Shown: positions 1 to 11,967, counted from the first letter of the stretch. The stretch is DNA of 64,000 bases from Gentiana macrophylla (GCA_026214975.1 JAOBSW010000918.1:62001-126000), one strand, 5' to 3'. The notes: generated by a model not told the origin, from the letters alone. Numbers and translations: made by a program.

Positions 1-1205
1 GAGTGTCTTTCGGTTAGATGGTAATTATTAGTGACCGTGTCCTGATTATCAAAACTAGGAGAGATCGGTTACTTGGCGCGTGTCGGTAACTATAACCAGT
101 TTATCAATGAATTAACAAGTCATCCTTGCATCTGTGATTGGTTGAGTAGATTGAGGTGGATATAATTAATTTAACTGGAACCTTTCTTTTACTTATTTTC
201 AAATTCTTAGTTGACTTAGTTTTATTAGTATTTAGTTTAAAAAAATACCAACAACAGTCTTTTGTCGATTTTAAGAGAAATAAATCCACCGTTTCCTGTG
301 GAGACAATCATGCTCACCCTATATTCGTTATAGGAAGTAGGTAAATTTATCTTTGGTGGTTTGACACCCATCAGCGACCAATAAGATCTAAAACCTGTTT
401 CAATAATAAACGCGCTTAAAATTACCAAGACGCTGACAAAAGAAAGTAAGGGCGAAGTAAAGGATGATGAGATGCATTGACAATCCACAAATGTTATTAT
501 TAAAGGAAAATTTTACGGATGCACAGATGTTATTATTAGGTAAGTAATTTTTTTAATAAGCTAGTAATTATTTATTTATGAACACAGTAATTTTTATTTC
601 AGCGGATGTACAAACTCTGTTTATATGCAATTATATTTACTGTTTTTTGGGTTCAGCAGGTCAGTGTACCCCGTCAAAAGATGATTTGTTGACTTTGAAG
701 CCTTACTTCTTATCAACCATCCAAAGTGCTTTGACTAATTTGGCCCCTAATATTTTGTTCTTCATTTTGGACTTTTCCTCGGGATATTTGGATCATCTGT
801 TCAGCTCCTCTTTTCAAGTCAAAATGACACCGTATTGTACGAATTACGATATACTAGCTACGACACTATTGTGATATGTCTCCCACCCGATGCAAATACA
901 AACCCATGCGATGCTTTGCGATTACAACACATACTTTGCAACAAATTAAAGTATAATTAATGCTATGTATGTGCTTATGAAACAACGTTGATTTGACTTA
1001 AAAATACTGTAAAAGTACGTGTACATATGATTGTATCTCCTCAAAAGTTTGGATAGGAAGACAAATTTGGACAGAACCATGTAAATCTGTATATAAAAAG
1101 AAGCATTATAATCTTTTGAGTCAATAAAAATACACTAGAAAAGTTCCTTCCGTTTTGTGTATTCTGATTTTATTTAATACCTCTATATATATACCTTTTT
1201 TTTAA
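1..1205. other. Intergenic DNA downstream of FRO-A, no gene seen
   Basis: No convincing reading frame. The only structure I can point to is a block near 695-760 that reappears in inverted orientation near 5378-5435, on the other side of FRO-A. The first few hundred bases have the look of non-coding retroelement sequence, but no terminal repeat or coding motif supports that. Confidence 0.4.
695..760 (+). repeat. Dispersed repeat, copy 1 (inverted relative to 5378-5435)
   Basis: The stretch containing TTATCAACCATCCAAAGTG and then ACTAATTTGGCCCCTA is matched on the minus strand near 5378-5435. The two copies flank FRO-A as an inverted pair. Similarity is short, about 60-70 bases, so this is more likely a shared small transposon than a boundary of the gene duplication. 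Confidence 0.5.
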
Positions 1206-4200
1206 TCACCAGCTAAAACTGATACTCTCAAAATGCAAATTGTCTGCCAAACCGGAAGAGCATATTTTTGCCACGTCATGTCTCATTTTCTTGGGCCCAC
1301 TTACTACCACTCCAACACTTGATTCTTTTCTCTCAAATAATAATATTCCTGCAGCATAAACGTATATATAAATAAAAACCTTTAAATCATTCTAGCATTC
1401 TTAATAGTAACTAGTAAGTATAAGCATGTAAGAAAATCAACTTACTCTTAAGGTCCGGCCTTTCACCATAATGCACATTGGTTAATTGAGCAATATTTGA
1501 TTGTTGAGGTAAACTTTCCAATTCCCTATCTAGAACAATTGGAGCCTCCAAGTTTTGAATAATTTCCTTGCTTAATTCCTTTGCATTCTCTTTCTTGTTC
1601 CACAAGTAAGCCGCACTTGAGGTGATGGTTATGGAGATGCATATGAACAAAATATTGAGCATAGCTCTATAAGAGTTTGGATAAATAGCATTAGTATTAT
1701 GATCAATAGGGTATATGTAGAATCGCGTAATGATCCCTATGAGGAGAAGGAAGATTATGAAAGATGATGAGATTATTGCACCTAGCCAAAGCCAATTGTT
1801 TTGGCCTAGAATTGGAGCAATTGGTAAGGATGAGGGTTTCGGTTTAAACCACTTTGGTATAATGTTTTTCTTGATATCTGTTGTTGGTAAATGTTTTTCT
1901 CTCGTCACGTAAGCCTCGATTAGTAGCCCTAGTTTTGAAATCTGCGCGGTTGAACCGGACATTGGGAGGAGTAGATTAAGCATGGTTAGGTCCAATGAAT
2001 TCTTGAAGGAAGCTATGAGAAGAATGTTGTTTGGAGTATTGTATTTCATTGTCTCCTTTGCATGAATAAGTTCTCTTATGATGAAGATATAAGGTGTAAT
2101 GGCACTTCCTCCACTTATCATTACCAACATTTCATGCCTATATATCATCACAAAATAGATTTGCATTTTATTGCAAAATGGATTTTGTATATTGATAGAA
2201 ATAGGAACAAAATAGCATATAAAAAAAAGTAAAATAGTATTGGCGTAACCATACTGACGCTACATGTACAAGTGTTACAACACTATATGATAGTGATATC
2301 AGCTGTCATATCAGTTGTCACGTCATGTTGTGGCACTAATATAATGTCAATCTAGTTCCGAAAAGTATAGTTACTCTAAATAAGAATGTTACATATATGT
2401 GTGTACCTTAAGAAATCCAAAGAAGATGGTCCATATGGCCCTTCAATAGAGGCATCAATATGACCGATAGATTTAGGCAAAGAGAGCATTTGGTAAAGCT
2501 TTTTAGTCCAACTCCCTTCTCCTTTGATTATAACACTAAGTGTCTCATGCTCTAAGCTACTACTTGAACAAACTGTGAAAGGATGCCATTGTAATCTTGA
2601 AATGCCCGGCAAATTCAGGAATACAATGCTCGTCGGAGAATAAGTTTGCCCTGATACAGAATCAAGTGACCATTGATCATGATATTACTGATTGACTGAT
2701 ATGAAACAAGTAACAACTTCTTAATAAAAAGTCTCCACAGTAGAATTTCCGCTTAGCTGGTACAGATATCAAATATGGTACCTTTGGTTTTAGAGAAGTT
2801 GAGCTCAACGGTATCACAAGGAAGGACTCGAGCCGAGACCAAACGAACACTTTGTCGAGATTGCAAGAACCTAAGGTATCTATCAACAAGAAAAAGGTAG
2901 AAGCTTGGAAGCATAATGCAAGCAAATGTGATGCCAACATGAAGGATGAAGAAGAAAACAAAGAGAATGTAAAGATGGTGTGTATATAAAAACAACTCAA
3001 ATTTCTTTCTCCTTATGCTTGGATATGTTGTTGCCCATATAACTAAACCAGCTACCAATGCTATTTCTCCAGCCACATGAGATGTACCCACCTTCTCCCA
3101 TTTCAACATCTGAAAAATAAAAAATAAAAAATGTTGAAAAATAAATAATGTATCAGAACAGAAGATCATGAGTTTAAAATCTGTCGGTTAACATTGCTTT
3201 TATATATATATTGTTCAAATGTTGAGCTTTGATCATGCATGAATTAAAAGAAGAAAAAAACATAATAATATATTACCTCTGAAATTTGATTTGTTACAGC
3301 CCAGTAGATAATGTAACAAAATCCATGGGCAGTAAAAAAGGTCATGACTAAATGCCCAAGCCATATATGATATTTGATACTTGCTTCTGATGTAACTCCA
3401 AATAATCTCAATATAGAAGAGCCTCTAGTCACGGGAAAGAAGAGAAAAGCCAAGCATAAATTCCCAATAAACCCTAGCCGTAACGCTGCGCCGTTGAGTT
3501 TTGATTGCCACCTATCATTATGCACCATGCACGGGTTTTCAAGTAGTATATTAATATTGAAAAGGAAGAAAGAATTCTTGCCCTTGACATTTGACTATGT
3601 ACGTACACGGAATTTATTTAAAACGTACTCACACTTTTTCTCCACGCTTTTCTGCTGAAATGGGGGTGATAATGGAGAAGGTGACGTACAAATACGCTGA
3701 GAAATACCAAATAAGAAGAGCAACGAACATCACAAAAAATGCTAGCTCGATGCGTGACACGATCCCGAGTCGTTTTATGATCAACGGTCTCCTCCGCATT
3801 GCTAACCGGTTTGGTACCACATTGCTGCAATTAAAACACTCGTGTGTTTTTTAGTGAAAAATATCAACAGTCAATTTAAAATCTCACCAAAAAAAAATAT
3901 CTTCCTTTCTCTCTCACACACACAAAACACTCACACACACACACACAAAAATAACATGTCTCACCTCTTTATGGTAAAATTCTTCTTTGCAAGATGGAGA
4001 TAGAGGCAGCTCAAGACAGCCACAAACAAAGCTGGAAAAGTGTATACCAAAATTGTTGGACCTGTGAAATTTTAAATATACTAATCAAATTCACCGAAAA
4101 TGCAAAATCAATAATACACATCAAATTGCTGATTCAAAATCCTAAAAAATAATTAGAAATTTGAAATGGATATAAACAAATAATAATCTTGCTAATCAAG

Positions 4201-4461
4201 CATATACATAAACAAAAAATATAAAATTAAATAGTATATATATAAGTAATTACCTTGTATCCCTAAGTAAGTTGACATGGTATGAGCTATGATCCATGGA
4301 CTCCATTTTCGTCTATACATATTCATTGGCATAATGATCCATATGAAAAAATACCCAGCTGTTACAATTACCAACAACCCCTTTATTAAAGCTTGCATGA
4401 AATTACTGTTTTCACCCTCATGAGGTTTTTCCTTTGCAACCCTCATTGCTTGAGAATTCAT
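1206..4461 (-). CDS. FRO: Ferric-chelate reductase (FRO family), FRO-A
   Basis: Membrane flavocytochrome that would move electrons from cytosolic NADPH via FAD and two hemes to extracytosolic Fe(III) or Cu(II) chelates. Exons by splice signals: 4461-4254, 4061-3965, 3824-3633, 3511-3277, 3109-2782, 2650-2407, 2137-1446, 1348-1206, giving 712 residues, close to the roughly 700-750 usual for plant FROs. Visible: an N-terminal membrane helix, the heme-histidine segments (YHIWLGH then TAHG; THHLYI then ILHVG), the FAD motif HPFT at 376-379 and the NADPH glycine motif at 444-450. That motif reads GGSAITP rather than GGSGITP. The C-terminal CGP-type motif is SGP (Ser682), as in FRO-C. Exon 7 is 8 codons shorter than in the paralogs. 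Divergent from FRO-B. The family call is firm; the target membrane and metal preference cannot be read from sequence. Confidence 0.93.
2225..2370. repeat. Small dispersed repeat in FRO-A intron 6
   Basis: The segment around 2297-2330 (TATCAGCTGTCATATCAG, then TTGTCACGTCATG) resembles FRO-B intron 7 near 11598-11630 (CACATCAGCTGTCACGTCATG). It is probably a shared MITE relic. No terminal inverted repeats or target duplication were resolved. Confidence 0.35.
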
Positions 4462-4490
4462 GTCAAATACTCAAAGGGGTTTTGAAAAGA

Positions 4491-4491
<1 letters not shown>

Positions 4492-4522
<31 letters not shown>
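4492..4522. repeat. (TA)n microsatellite just upstream of FRO-A
   Basis: An uninterrupted TA run about 30 bases long lies 30-60 bases upstream of the FRO-A start codon on its coding strand. It could supply a TATA box, but the run is too simple to define a position. Confidence 0.6.
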
Positions 4523-4526
<4 letters not shown>

Positions 4527-6316
4527 TAAGATGATTGTATCGATTGGAAAGGATGCAAATCTTGAAAAAAAAGGAAATGAATTTAAGGCAATTTTCTACC
4601 AGGTATAGAAATGAATATTATTATGATTATAACATTTTGGCTTCTAAACTATTTGTTTTTCACAAACTGGTCACTAATTTATTTGGCCCCTCAGCCTTCA
4701 TGATAAAAGTGATCAAAAACGAATTTTTATTACTGAATAGTCAATACGTACATGCTAATAAATGGACAATTTGTTTTTTTTTGGATGCGGACAATTTGTT
4801 AATATATTTTTTTTTTTTAATTAAGGGATCGGTTTACTAAAATGTTACAATTGTAATAGTTTAGAAAGTCTCCGGTATCGTTTTGTCCAAATATTTATCA
4901 TTCGGTATACATGTGTAATGTTTATAGTTGTGTATAAAAAATATCTTGTGGTGGGCTGGAAATAAATTAACTTGATTAATTGCTGGAATTATTTGCAGTT
5001 TGGACGGTAGATTTAGAACTTTTTCAACTTTATGTTATAGGCGGCTAGCTTCTACCGGCAGACATCACAGTTGCTGTTGGCACTCTTTAAATTATTCTCG
5101 ATACCACAACAATATTTTTATTATTATTTTACTTCAAGCACCACAAAATAATAATAGTAATAAAATTACATCGTATATCACATTTTGTTTTTAAAAGTAT
5201 TTTAAGTCCATGAGTTTATAAAAATATCAAAATAAGCCCATCATCTTTATTCATTTCTTCATTAACACTAATGTCTATCTTCATCATCTCCAGTACCATC
5301 TTCACATTATTCGAATAAAACAACGATTTCGACATAACCATATAAAAATGAATAAATGATCTATATCCCTAAACATAGGGGCCAAATTAGTCCAAACACT
5401 TTGGATGGTTGATAAATAAGGCTCCATAGTGCAACTCAAAGCTAATCAAAAGTGACGTGAAACCATTGCATGAACCATGCAATGTTAGAAAAAAGTCAAC
5501 CAATATTATAAAAATAAAAACTTAAAATAAATAAATTAAGTTGTCAACTTTGTATAATATTGTTTCATACGTAATCTGACGTTAAAAAGGTGTCTGAATC
5601 TACCTTACAAACTGCATTTTGTTGTGGAAAAAGGTCATGAATCATGCTTTTATCTCCACCCTCACTAACAGATTTTGTTATTCAATACTATAAATAGTAG
5701 TATTTTAATTTGTATAAGTAAACTATATATGTAATGTTCATAAAATAAAAAATTTACTAGACTTCAGATTTTTTAGAGTAAAATGTGTTGTGTTGTGTAA
5801 TATTATTGTGACTAATTTATTGTAAATATATCATTATTCTCTGGATTATACACAAACACTTAGCCGGTTGATCAAATTCTTTAAAATAATCTTTTTTAAG
5901 GGTATTAAAATAATCTTGCTACATTTTGTTTCAAAAGAAATAATCAAATTTTCAGTGAAATATCTAAATTATTATCGATTCAACTCACTCATAAGAACAG
6001 TAAAATATAAATTTTAATAAATATAAATTCAAATTATACCTTATTTCCCACAGGTATTTTTATTTCAAGCATGTACACGAATTAATTAACGAGTTGGGAC
6101 ATAAGAATAATTGAGATTGACTCGTACAACTAGTATTTGAACATTATTCGAATCAAATCTATTCAATCTCAAATCTTATTGAACCAAACTATTTGAGCAA
6201 GAAAAACCAATTCGAACACAAATCACTTGACTCATTTACACAACTTGATATGTGAATGCATACCATCTTTAGTGGCTGAAAATGGTATGAATTTTTAGAT
6301 TTTAGAACGAAAGAAA
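4523..6316. other. Shared intergenic region between divergent FRO-A and FRO-B
   Basis: AT-rich DNA with no gene. Regulatory sequence for both divergent reductase genes must lie here or in the repeats at 6317-6905. I could not identify a specific iron-response element with confidence. A repeat related to 695-760 lies inverted at about 5378-5435. Confidence 0.5.
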
Positions 6317-6420
6317 TACTCCCTCCTCCGTTTCAAAAAAACTGAGGCAGTTGCCAAAATGTTTCGTTTCAAAATAACTGAGGTAGAACATTTTTAAAGC
6401 AGTTTTTATTGCTAATTTTC
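6317..6420. repeat. Truncated Stowaway-like MITE end
   Basis: Begins with CTCCCTCCTCCGTTTCAAAA, a Stowaway-type terminus, followed by a second near-copy of its subterminal sequence about 45 bases later. No matching inverted end was found, so this is probably a truncated element. Confidence 0.45.
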
Positions 6421-6631
6421 CTACTTTACCCTTATTTAATACTATATAAGAAGTTAAAAAACACACTGCATTAATTAATTGTATCATAGAGATTTTTTAG
6501 TCATTGCATCATTAAAATCTTAGCATTAAATTACATCATTAATAAGCATGTTTTTGACAATTACCTCAATTATTTTGGAGCAGGAGAGTTATACTCTACT
6601 AAAAAAAGAAGAAGAAAGAAGTAAAGAAATA

Positions 6632-6905
6632 CTACCTCCGTCCCAAAATGTAAGTCCATTTATTTTTTTAGTTTTGTCTCAAAATATAAGTCTATTTAGA
6701 AAACCAATAAAGCATTTATTACATTTTTCTACTTCTACCCATCATTTAATATACATTCAACTACTTTTTATTTACATTGCATTAATACCAATAAAATGTC
6801 ATTTTAGTCATTTATTCAATATTAATGACAAATAACAAATTAAACAAACTTTTTTTAATATGTGTGAAAAAACTCAAATAGACTTACATTTTAGGACGAA
6901 GTTAG
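6632..6905. mobile_element. Stowaway MITE in the FRO-A/FRO-B intergenic region
   Basis: Terminal inverted repeats CTACCTCCGTCCCAAAATG and, at the right end, CATTTTAGGACGAAGTTAG, flanked by TA dinucleotides (6630-6631 and 6906-6907), as expected for Tc1/mariner-derived Stowaway elements. 274 bases, AT-rich, non-coding. It ends about 215 bases before the FRO-B start codon, so it may lie within that promoter. Confidence 0.88.
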
Positions 6906-7011
6906 TAATAACGTAACGTATTAAGCCGCTGCATGATGCACGCTTTCCTAAAATGGTACATTTATTATAGATATTTAGCAATTTGTTGCTTAATTTTTCT
7001 CTCTATCTATC

Positions 7012-7019
7012 TATATATA
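7012..7019 (+). promoter_or_regulatory. Putative TATA box of FRO-B
   Basis: TATATATA about 100 bases upstream of the FRO-B start codon, after a CT/TA-rich tract. The spacing would give a 5' leader of roughly 70-80 bases. Position and sequence are the only evidence. Confidence 0.4.
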
Positions 7020-7120
7020 CACTTATTCATACGGTTTTCTTTTCCAACTTAACCCTGCATTTTCACTACAATATTTTGATACAAAATATACTTCTATCAA
7101 ACTCCATTGGGAAAAAAGAC

Positions 7121-10100
7121 ATGAGTTCTCAAGCAACAAGGCATGATAATCATGAAGAAAAAGAAGAAGATGGTGAAAGCAATAACTTCATTCAAGCAAT
7201 AATCATGGGATTATTGGTAGTTGTTTGTGTTGGATATGTTTTCATTTGGATTATGGTTCCAACTAATACTTATAGAGAAACATGGAATCCCAAGATTAGA
7301 GCTCAAACCCTCTCAACTTTCTTCGGGACGCAAGGTAATTAATTGTTCTTAATTATGCATTTGCTGATGATATCGATCTGCAGATCGAGTCTGATGATTA
7401 TTATTCATAAGTTATCGATCACTAGTGTGTTTATGTTTGCTTTTGTATTAATTAGTGGCCATGGTGATATATTATTGGTTTCTATTTTTTTTTTTGTTGC
7501 ATTGTTTGACTTGTAAAATTAATTTCACAGGTTCAACACTTTTGATGTACTCATTTCCTCCATTGTTTGTGGCTACACTAAGCTGCCTCTATCTCCATCT
7601 GGCCAAAAAGAATTCTGGCATAAAAGGGTCAGTCATTCTATCTCCATTGTGCGTGTGCGTGTGCATTTGCGCATGTGGGCGTGTGGGCGTGTGCGAGTGC
7701 GTGTGTGTGTGGGTGTGCGTGCATGAGCGTGTGTGCGCGTGTGATCTCTTGTATAATTAAAGCTTAAAATCGATCCACCGTACGTGCATCAAGCCTAAGT
7801 GTATATTATTTACGGGACGACTTCTTTCAGTTTCTTGGTAAAAAGGCAGCCTTCGACTCTGAGCTGCCCGAAGGCTGCCAGGTCCCTGATTAAAATCTCT
7901 ACTCATTCTGTGGGATCGGACGAGTGGAGACCCTCAAGGTTATGGTTTAACCTTTAAGTGTATATTATTTACTTATATCAAAATCGATTTAATTGCAATG
8001 AAGGAATGTAGCACGGAGCCGGTTGGAAGCGTGGAGGAGGCCGTTGATCATAAAAGGACTCGGGATCGTGTCCCGAATCGAGCTGGCATTTTTCGTGATG
8101 TTCATTGCACTTCTTGTTTGGTCTTTCTCAAATTACTTGCATATCAGTTTCTCCAACATCACCCCAATGTCAGCGGCGAAGAAGGGAGAAAAAGTGTAAG
8201 TTTTTTTACTGAAGAATTTTGACCGTCTGTTTCTAATATTCATCTTTTTATTTGTAATCCTATTTGTTTCAATGTCTCTTGCTCAAACTCATTATTCATT
8301 TAAACCCACAGTCATACTGTCATTGAAACCATAAAAAAATGTTTCATATACATACACAAACGTTTACAAAATGCATTTTTTTTTCTTAAATCCATTGATA
8401 TCCGGAACCAACTGGTCCGATCAATCCGGAGTTCGTCTCTCGGCCGTCTTTGCAGAGATTGACGATTCTCGAGGAAGGTCCCACTCAAGAACTATTTCAA
8501 TACTAAGACATCGTAGGAGAAACGAACCGGTTACACAATAAATTTTTACATCGAGTCATAAGACTACAAGTTCGAACTCGACTCGCTAAGTGCTCGGTAT
8601 AGCCTAACTCGGCTCGTAAGCTCGGTTATTTTCTTAGAATTCGTTTATTCTTTTATAAAATAGGGCAAGGTCGAGTTCGACTCGTCTAATACCTAACTCG
8701 AGTAATAATTTATGAATTATAAGAATAGTTTTACTAATAAATTTTATATATGTAATTACTTATAAAAATAAAAAAAAAACTATTTAATCAAAGCTCGATT
8801 AACTCGTGAGCTACTCGATTATTATATATTAAAGCTCGAGATCAGCTCGGTTAATTATTCGAGTAGCACAACTCGAGCTGGAACTCGAAAAAATCTAAAT
8901 CAATTCAAACTCTCTTGCGTGTCGAGTACGAGTAACTCACGAGTAATTAATCCGGTTCATTGACAGCCCTGTATATACATACTTGATTACGGGCTTGACA
9001 AAACGAGTCACGACACAATATATTATCACATACTCGATTAATTAAGGGCTCGGCTTTCGGGACAGAACATTTACGTTTTTACTAACCTAAGTTCCATTGG
9101 TGGATTGATTTTAATGAATGACAGGTGGGAATCAAAACTGAAAAGTGCATCATTAAGGCTAGGGCTAGTTGGAAATATATGTTTGGCTTTTCTGTTTTTT
9201 CCTGTGACCAGAGGCTCTTCTATTTTACACTTTTTTGGACTTACTTCTGAAGCAAGCATCAAATATCATATATGGCTTGGCCATTTAGTCATGACTCTAT
9301 TTACTGCTCATGGTTTTGGTTACATTATCTACTGGGCTTCAACACATCAAATTTCTGAGGTACTTAATTAATTATATATATAAGTATTATTCATTTGTAT
9401 AATTGATTGATTAATTAATTAATTGTTTTTGAAACTTAATTACTTTTTTTTTTTTTTTTAAGGTGTTGAAATGGGCTAATGCTGATGTATCGAATGTGGC
9501 TGGAGAAATAGCATTGGTAGCTGGTTTAGTGTTGTGGGCAACAACATTTCCAAGCATAAGGAGAAAGAAATTTGAAGTCTTTTTTTATACACACTATCTT
9601 TACATCATCTTTGTTTTGTTCTTCATCCTTCATGTTGGCATTTCCTATTCTTGCATTATGCTGCCTGGCTTCTTTCTTTTCATGGTTGATAGATACCTTA
9701 GATTCTTGCAATCGCAACAAAGGGTTCGTTTGGTCTCGGCTCGAGTCCTACCTTGTGAAACCCTCGAGCTCAACTTCGCCAAAACTAAAGGTACGTATAT
9801 ACATATATACATACATTTGAATTCTAGCTCTACTGTGGAGATTGACTTTTTATACTGAGATATATCGAAGTTGTTTTACTTACTTTGTTTATTTAATTTA
9901 TCAGGACAAACCTATGTCCCGACGAGCATTGTATTCTTGAATTTGCCGGGCATATCGAGATTGCAATGGCATGCATTCACAATTAGTTCAAGTAGCAATT
10001 TGGAGGCAGACACACTCAGTGTTATAATCAAAGGAGAAGGGAGTTGGACTAAAAAGCTTTACCAAATGCTCTCTTTGCCTTCTTCTATTGATCATATTGA

Positions 10101-11887
10101 TGCCTCTATTGAAGGACCATATGGACCTTCTTCTTTGGATTTCTTAAGGTACATACATATATTCATGTGATATTATTATTTATACATGCATGCATGTCCT
10201 AGCTACGTACTAGGCTTATAACTTGTTTATATCTTTATTTTGGTATAACAAACTAACATATATACTTGTATCATAATTGATCTTTTGTGATGATATATAT
10301 ATATATATATATATATAGGCATGACTTATTGGTGATGATAAGTGGAGGAAGTGGCATCACACCATTCATCTCCATCATAAGAGAACTCATACATGCAAAA
10401 GAGACAAAGAAATACAAGACACCAAACAACATTCTCCTCATTTCATCCTTCAAGAACTCATTGGACCTAACCATGCTTGATCTCCTCCTCCCCATGTCCG
10501 GTTCAACCTCTGAAATCACGAAACTCGGGTTACAAATCGAGGCTTACGTGACACGAGAAAAAGAACTACCACCAACACAAATGAACAAAAACATTAGAAC
10601 CCTATTGTTCAAACCAAAGCCCTCATCCTCACCGATTGCTCCAATCCTAGGCCAAAACTATTGGCTTTGGCTTGGTGCAATAATCGCGTCATCTTTCGTA
10701 ATCTTCCTTTTCTTGATGGGGATTATTACGCGATTCTACATTTACCCTATTGATCATAATACTAATCATATTTATTCATACTCTTCAAGAGCTGTCCTCA
10801 ATATTCTCTTTATATGTATCTCTATAATCATCACGGCGAGCACGGCTTTCTTGTGGAACAAGAAACAGAATGCAATGGAAAGCAGACAGATTCAGAACAT
10901 GGAGGGTATAACCCCAGAATCATCACCAAGCACAGTGTTGACTAATTATGCTGAAAGGGAATTGGAAAGTTTGCCTCAACAATCAATTATTCTATCAACT
11001 AATGTGCATTATGGTGAAAGGCCTGACCTTAAGAGTAAGTTCACATATTTACATACTATATATATATATAAAGAAAGATAACATTACTGTCACGATCACT
11101 CTGACACAAAAAGACAACCTTAAATAAATGTCACTTAAATCACCGTCACATCAGGTTGTGTCACTTGTTATGTGTAAGTGATTGTAACTAACATTACTCA
11201 ATGATTGATTAACATGTTTAACAATGACGCGTCACTCGATGTGGAAGTGGGACTGCCAGTCTGCCAATTCTTAAAATATATATAAAAAAAAGGATAAAGA
11301 CACTTTTGTTTCAAAAAATTTGCACTAATGTCTTAAATGTTTCATCTAGACACTTTTACCCTATTCTCTATATGTTTTAATACATTTTTGGTTTAAAGTG
11401 CCATGTGTTGGAAACTGCACTGCAATCAGACAGTGAATATTAGACACGTGTCAAAAACAGACTAAAAATACGAAGAAAAAAAGAAACCATATATAACTAG
11501 GGGTAAAAATGTCAATTTGAAACACATAAGATATAATTGAAAAAATCATGAAATAAAATATATCAAGTGTCTCATGTCATTTAACAATAAGATGTGCTAT
11601 CACTATCACATCAGCTGTCACGTCATGGCATGTCACTTGTAGTTTCAATCTCGTTGTAGCAATGTTGTTACTTTAATCAAATCTCTATAATCATACACAT
11701 TTAAGTTAAACATATATGATTATGTTTTTATACCTTATATTATACAGGAATTTTGTTTGAGAGAAAAGAATCAAGTGTTGGAGTGGTAGTATGTGGACCA
11801 AAGAAAATGAGACATGAAGTTGCATCCATATGTTCCTCTGGTTTAGCTGCAAATCTGCATTTTGAGAGCATCAGTTTCAGCTGGTGA
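7121..11887 (+). CDS. FRO: Ferric-chelate reductase (FRO family), FRO-B
   Basis: Second FRO paralog, predicted to do the same NADPH-to-Fe(III) transmembrane electron transfer as FRO-A. Exons: 7121-7334, 7531-7627, 8004-8195, 9125-9359, 9463-9790, 9905-10148, 10319-11034, 11748-11887, giving 721 residues with all phases consistent. Candidate heme ligands: His216/221 with His230, and His290 with His303. The segment after His290 is THYLYI rather than the THHLYI of its neighbours. NADPH motif GGSGITP is at 446-452 and CGP at 691-693, the only one of the three with Cys here. The FAD motif is HAFT (378-381) instead of HPFT. Exon 3 needs an AAG acceptor at 8001-8003, about 5 bases downstream of the position matching FRO-A's TTGCAG acceptor, and intron 2 is 376 bases. 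N-terminus is acidic (EEKEEDGE). The family call is secure. Confidence 0.93.
7649..7743 (+). repeat. Alternating purine-pyrimidine tract, (GT/GC)n, in FRO-B intron 2
   Basis: About 95 bases almost wholly of GT, GC, CG and CA steps (for example GTGTGCGAGTGCGTGTGTGT), starting about 20 bases after the exon 2 donor. Alternating purine-pyrimidine DNA of this kind is the classic Z-DNA-prone composition. It is also far richer in G+C than anything around it. Confidence 0.75.
7795..7957 (+). mobile_element. 5'-truncated SINE in FRO-B intron 2
   Basis: The block from ACTTCTTTCAGT through CTCTACTCATTCTGTGGGAT to GGTTATGGTTTAACC parallels the 3' body of the SINE at 60706-60908 (ACTTCTTTCAGT, CTTCACTCATTCCGTGGGA, GGTTAGGGTTTCAC). 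The tRNA-like A and B boxes of the full copy are missing, so it is 5'-truncated. Confidence 0.6.
8570..8971. mobile_element. hAT-like non-autonomous element in FRO-B intron 3
   Basis: Dense repetition of ACTCG/CTCGA/CGAGT words, ending in TTCATTGACAGCCCTG at 8956-8971. On the other strand this is the CAGGGCTGTCAATGAACC end typical of a common plant hAT-derived repeat with internal CTCGAGC words. The left end was not identified, so that boundary is approximate. Confidence 0.5.
11085..11680. repeat. Repeat-rich FRO-B intron 7
   Basis: Contains several TGTCACTTGTTATGTG/CATCAGCTGTCACGTC-type words, some shared with FRO-A intron 6 (2225-2370). Probably one or two degraded MITEs. Element ends and target duplications were not resolved. 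Confidence 0.35.
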
Positions 11888-11921
11888 TTTTATTAAAATT
11901 TGGTGGACTATATAAAAAGAT

Positions 11922-11967
11922 ATATATACACACACACACATATATATGTGTGTGTGTGTGTGTGTGT
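11922..11967 (+). repeat. Compound (TA)(AC)(TA)(TG) microsatellite, self-complementary
   Basis: Runs of TA, then ACAC, then TATATA, then about 20 bases of TG, placed so that the AC and TG arms can pair in a hairpin. It lies 35 bases after the FRO-B stop codon and so is probably in its 3' untranslated region. Confidence 0.7.

Noticed and set aside
1730..1912. Open frame on the plus strand within FRO-A exon 7
   Set aside because: It is antisense to a well-supported exon and has no homology of its own.
4492..4522. Precise TATA box for FRO-A
   Set aside because: The (TA)n run gives many equivalent positions, so no single site can be supported.
695..5435. Inverted repeats flanking FRO-A as boundaries of the inversion that produced the divergent pair
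   Set aside because: Only about 60-70 bases match. They are more simply two copies of a dispersed repeat.
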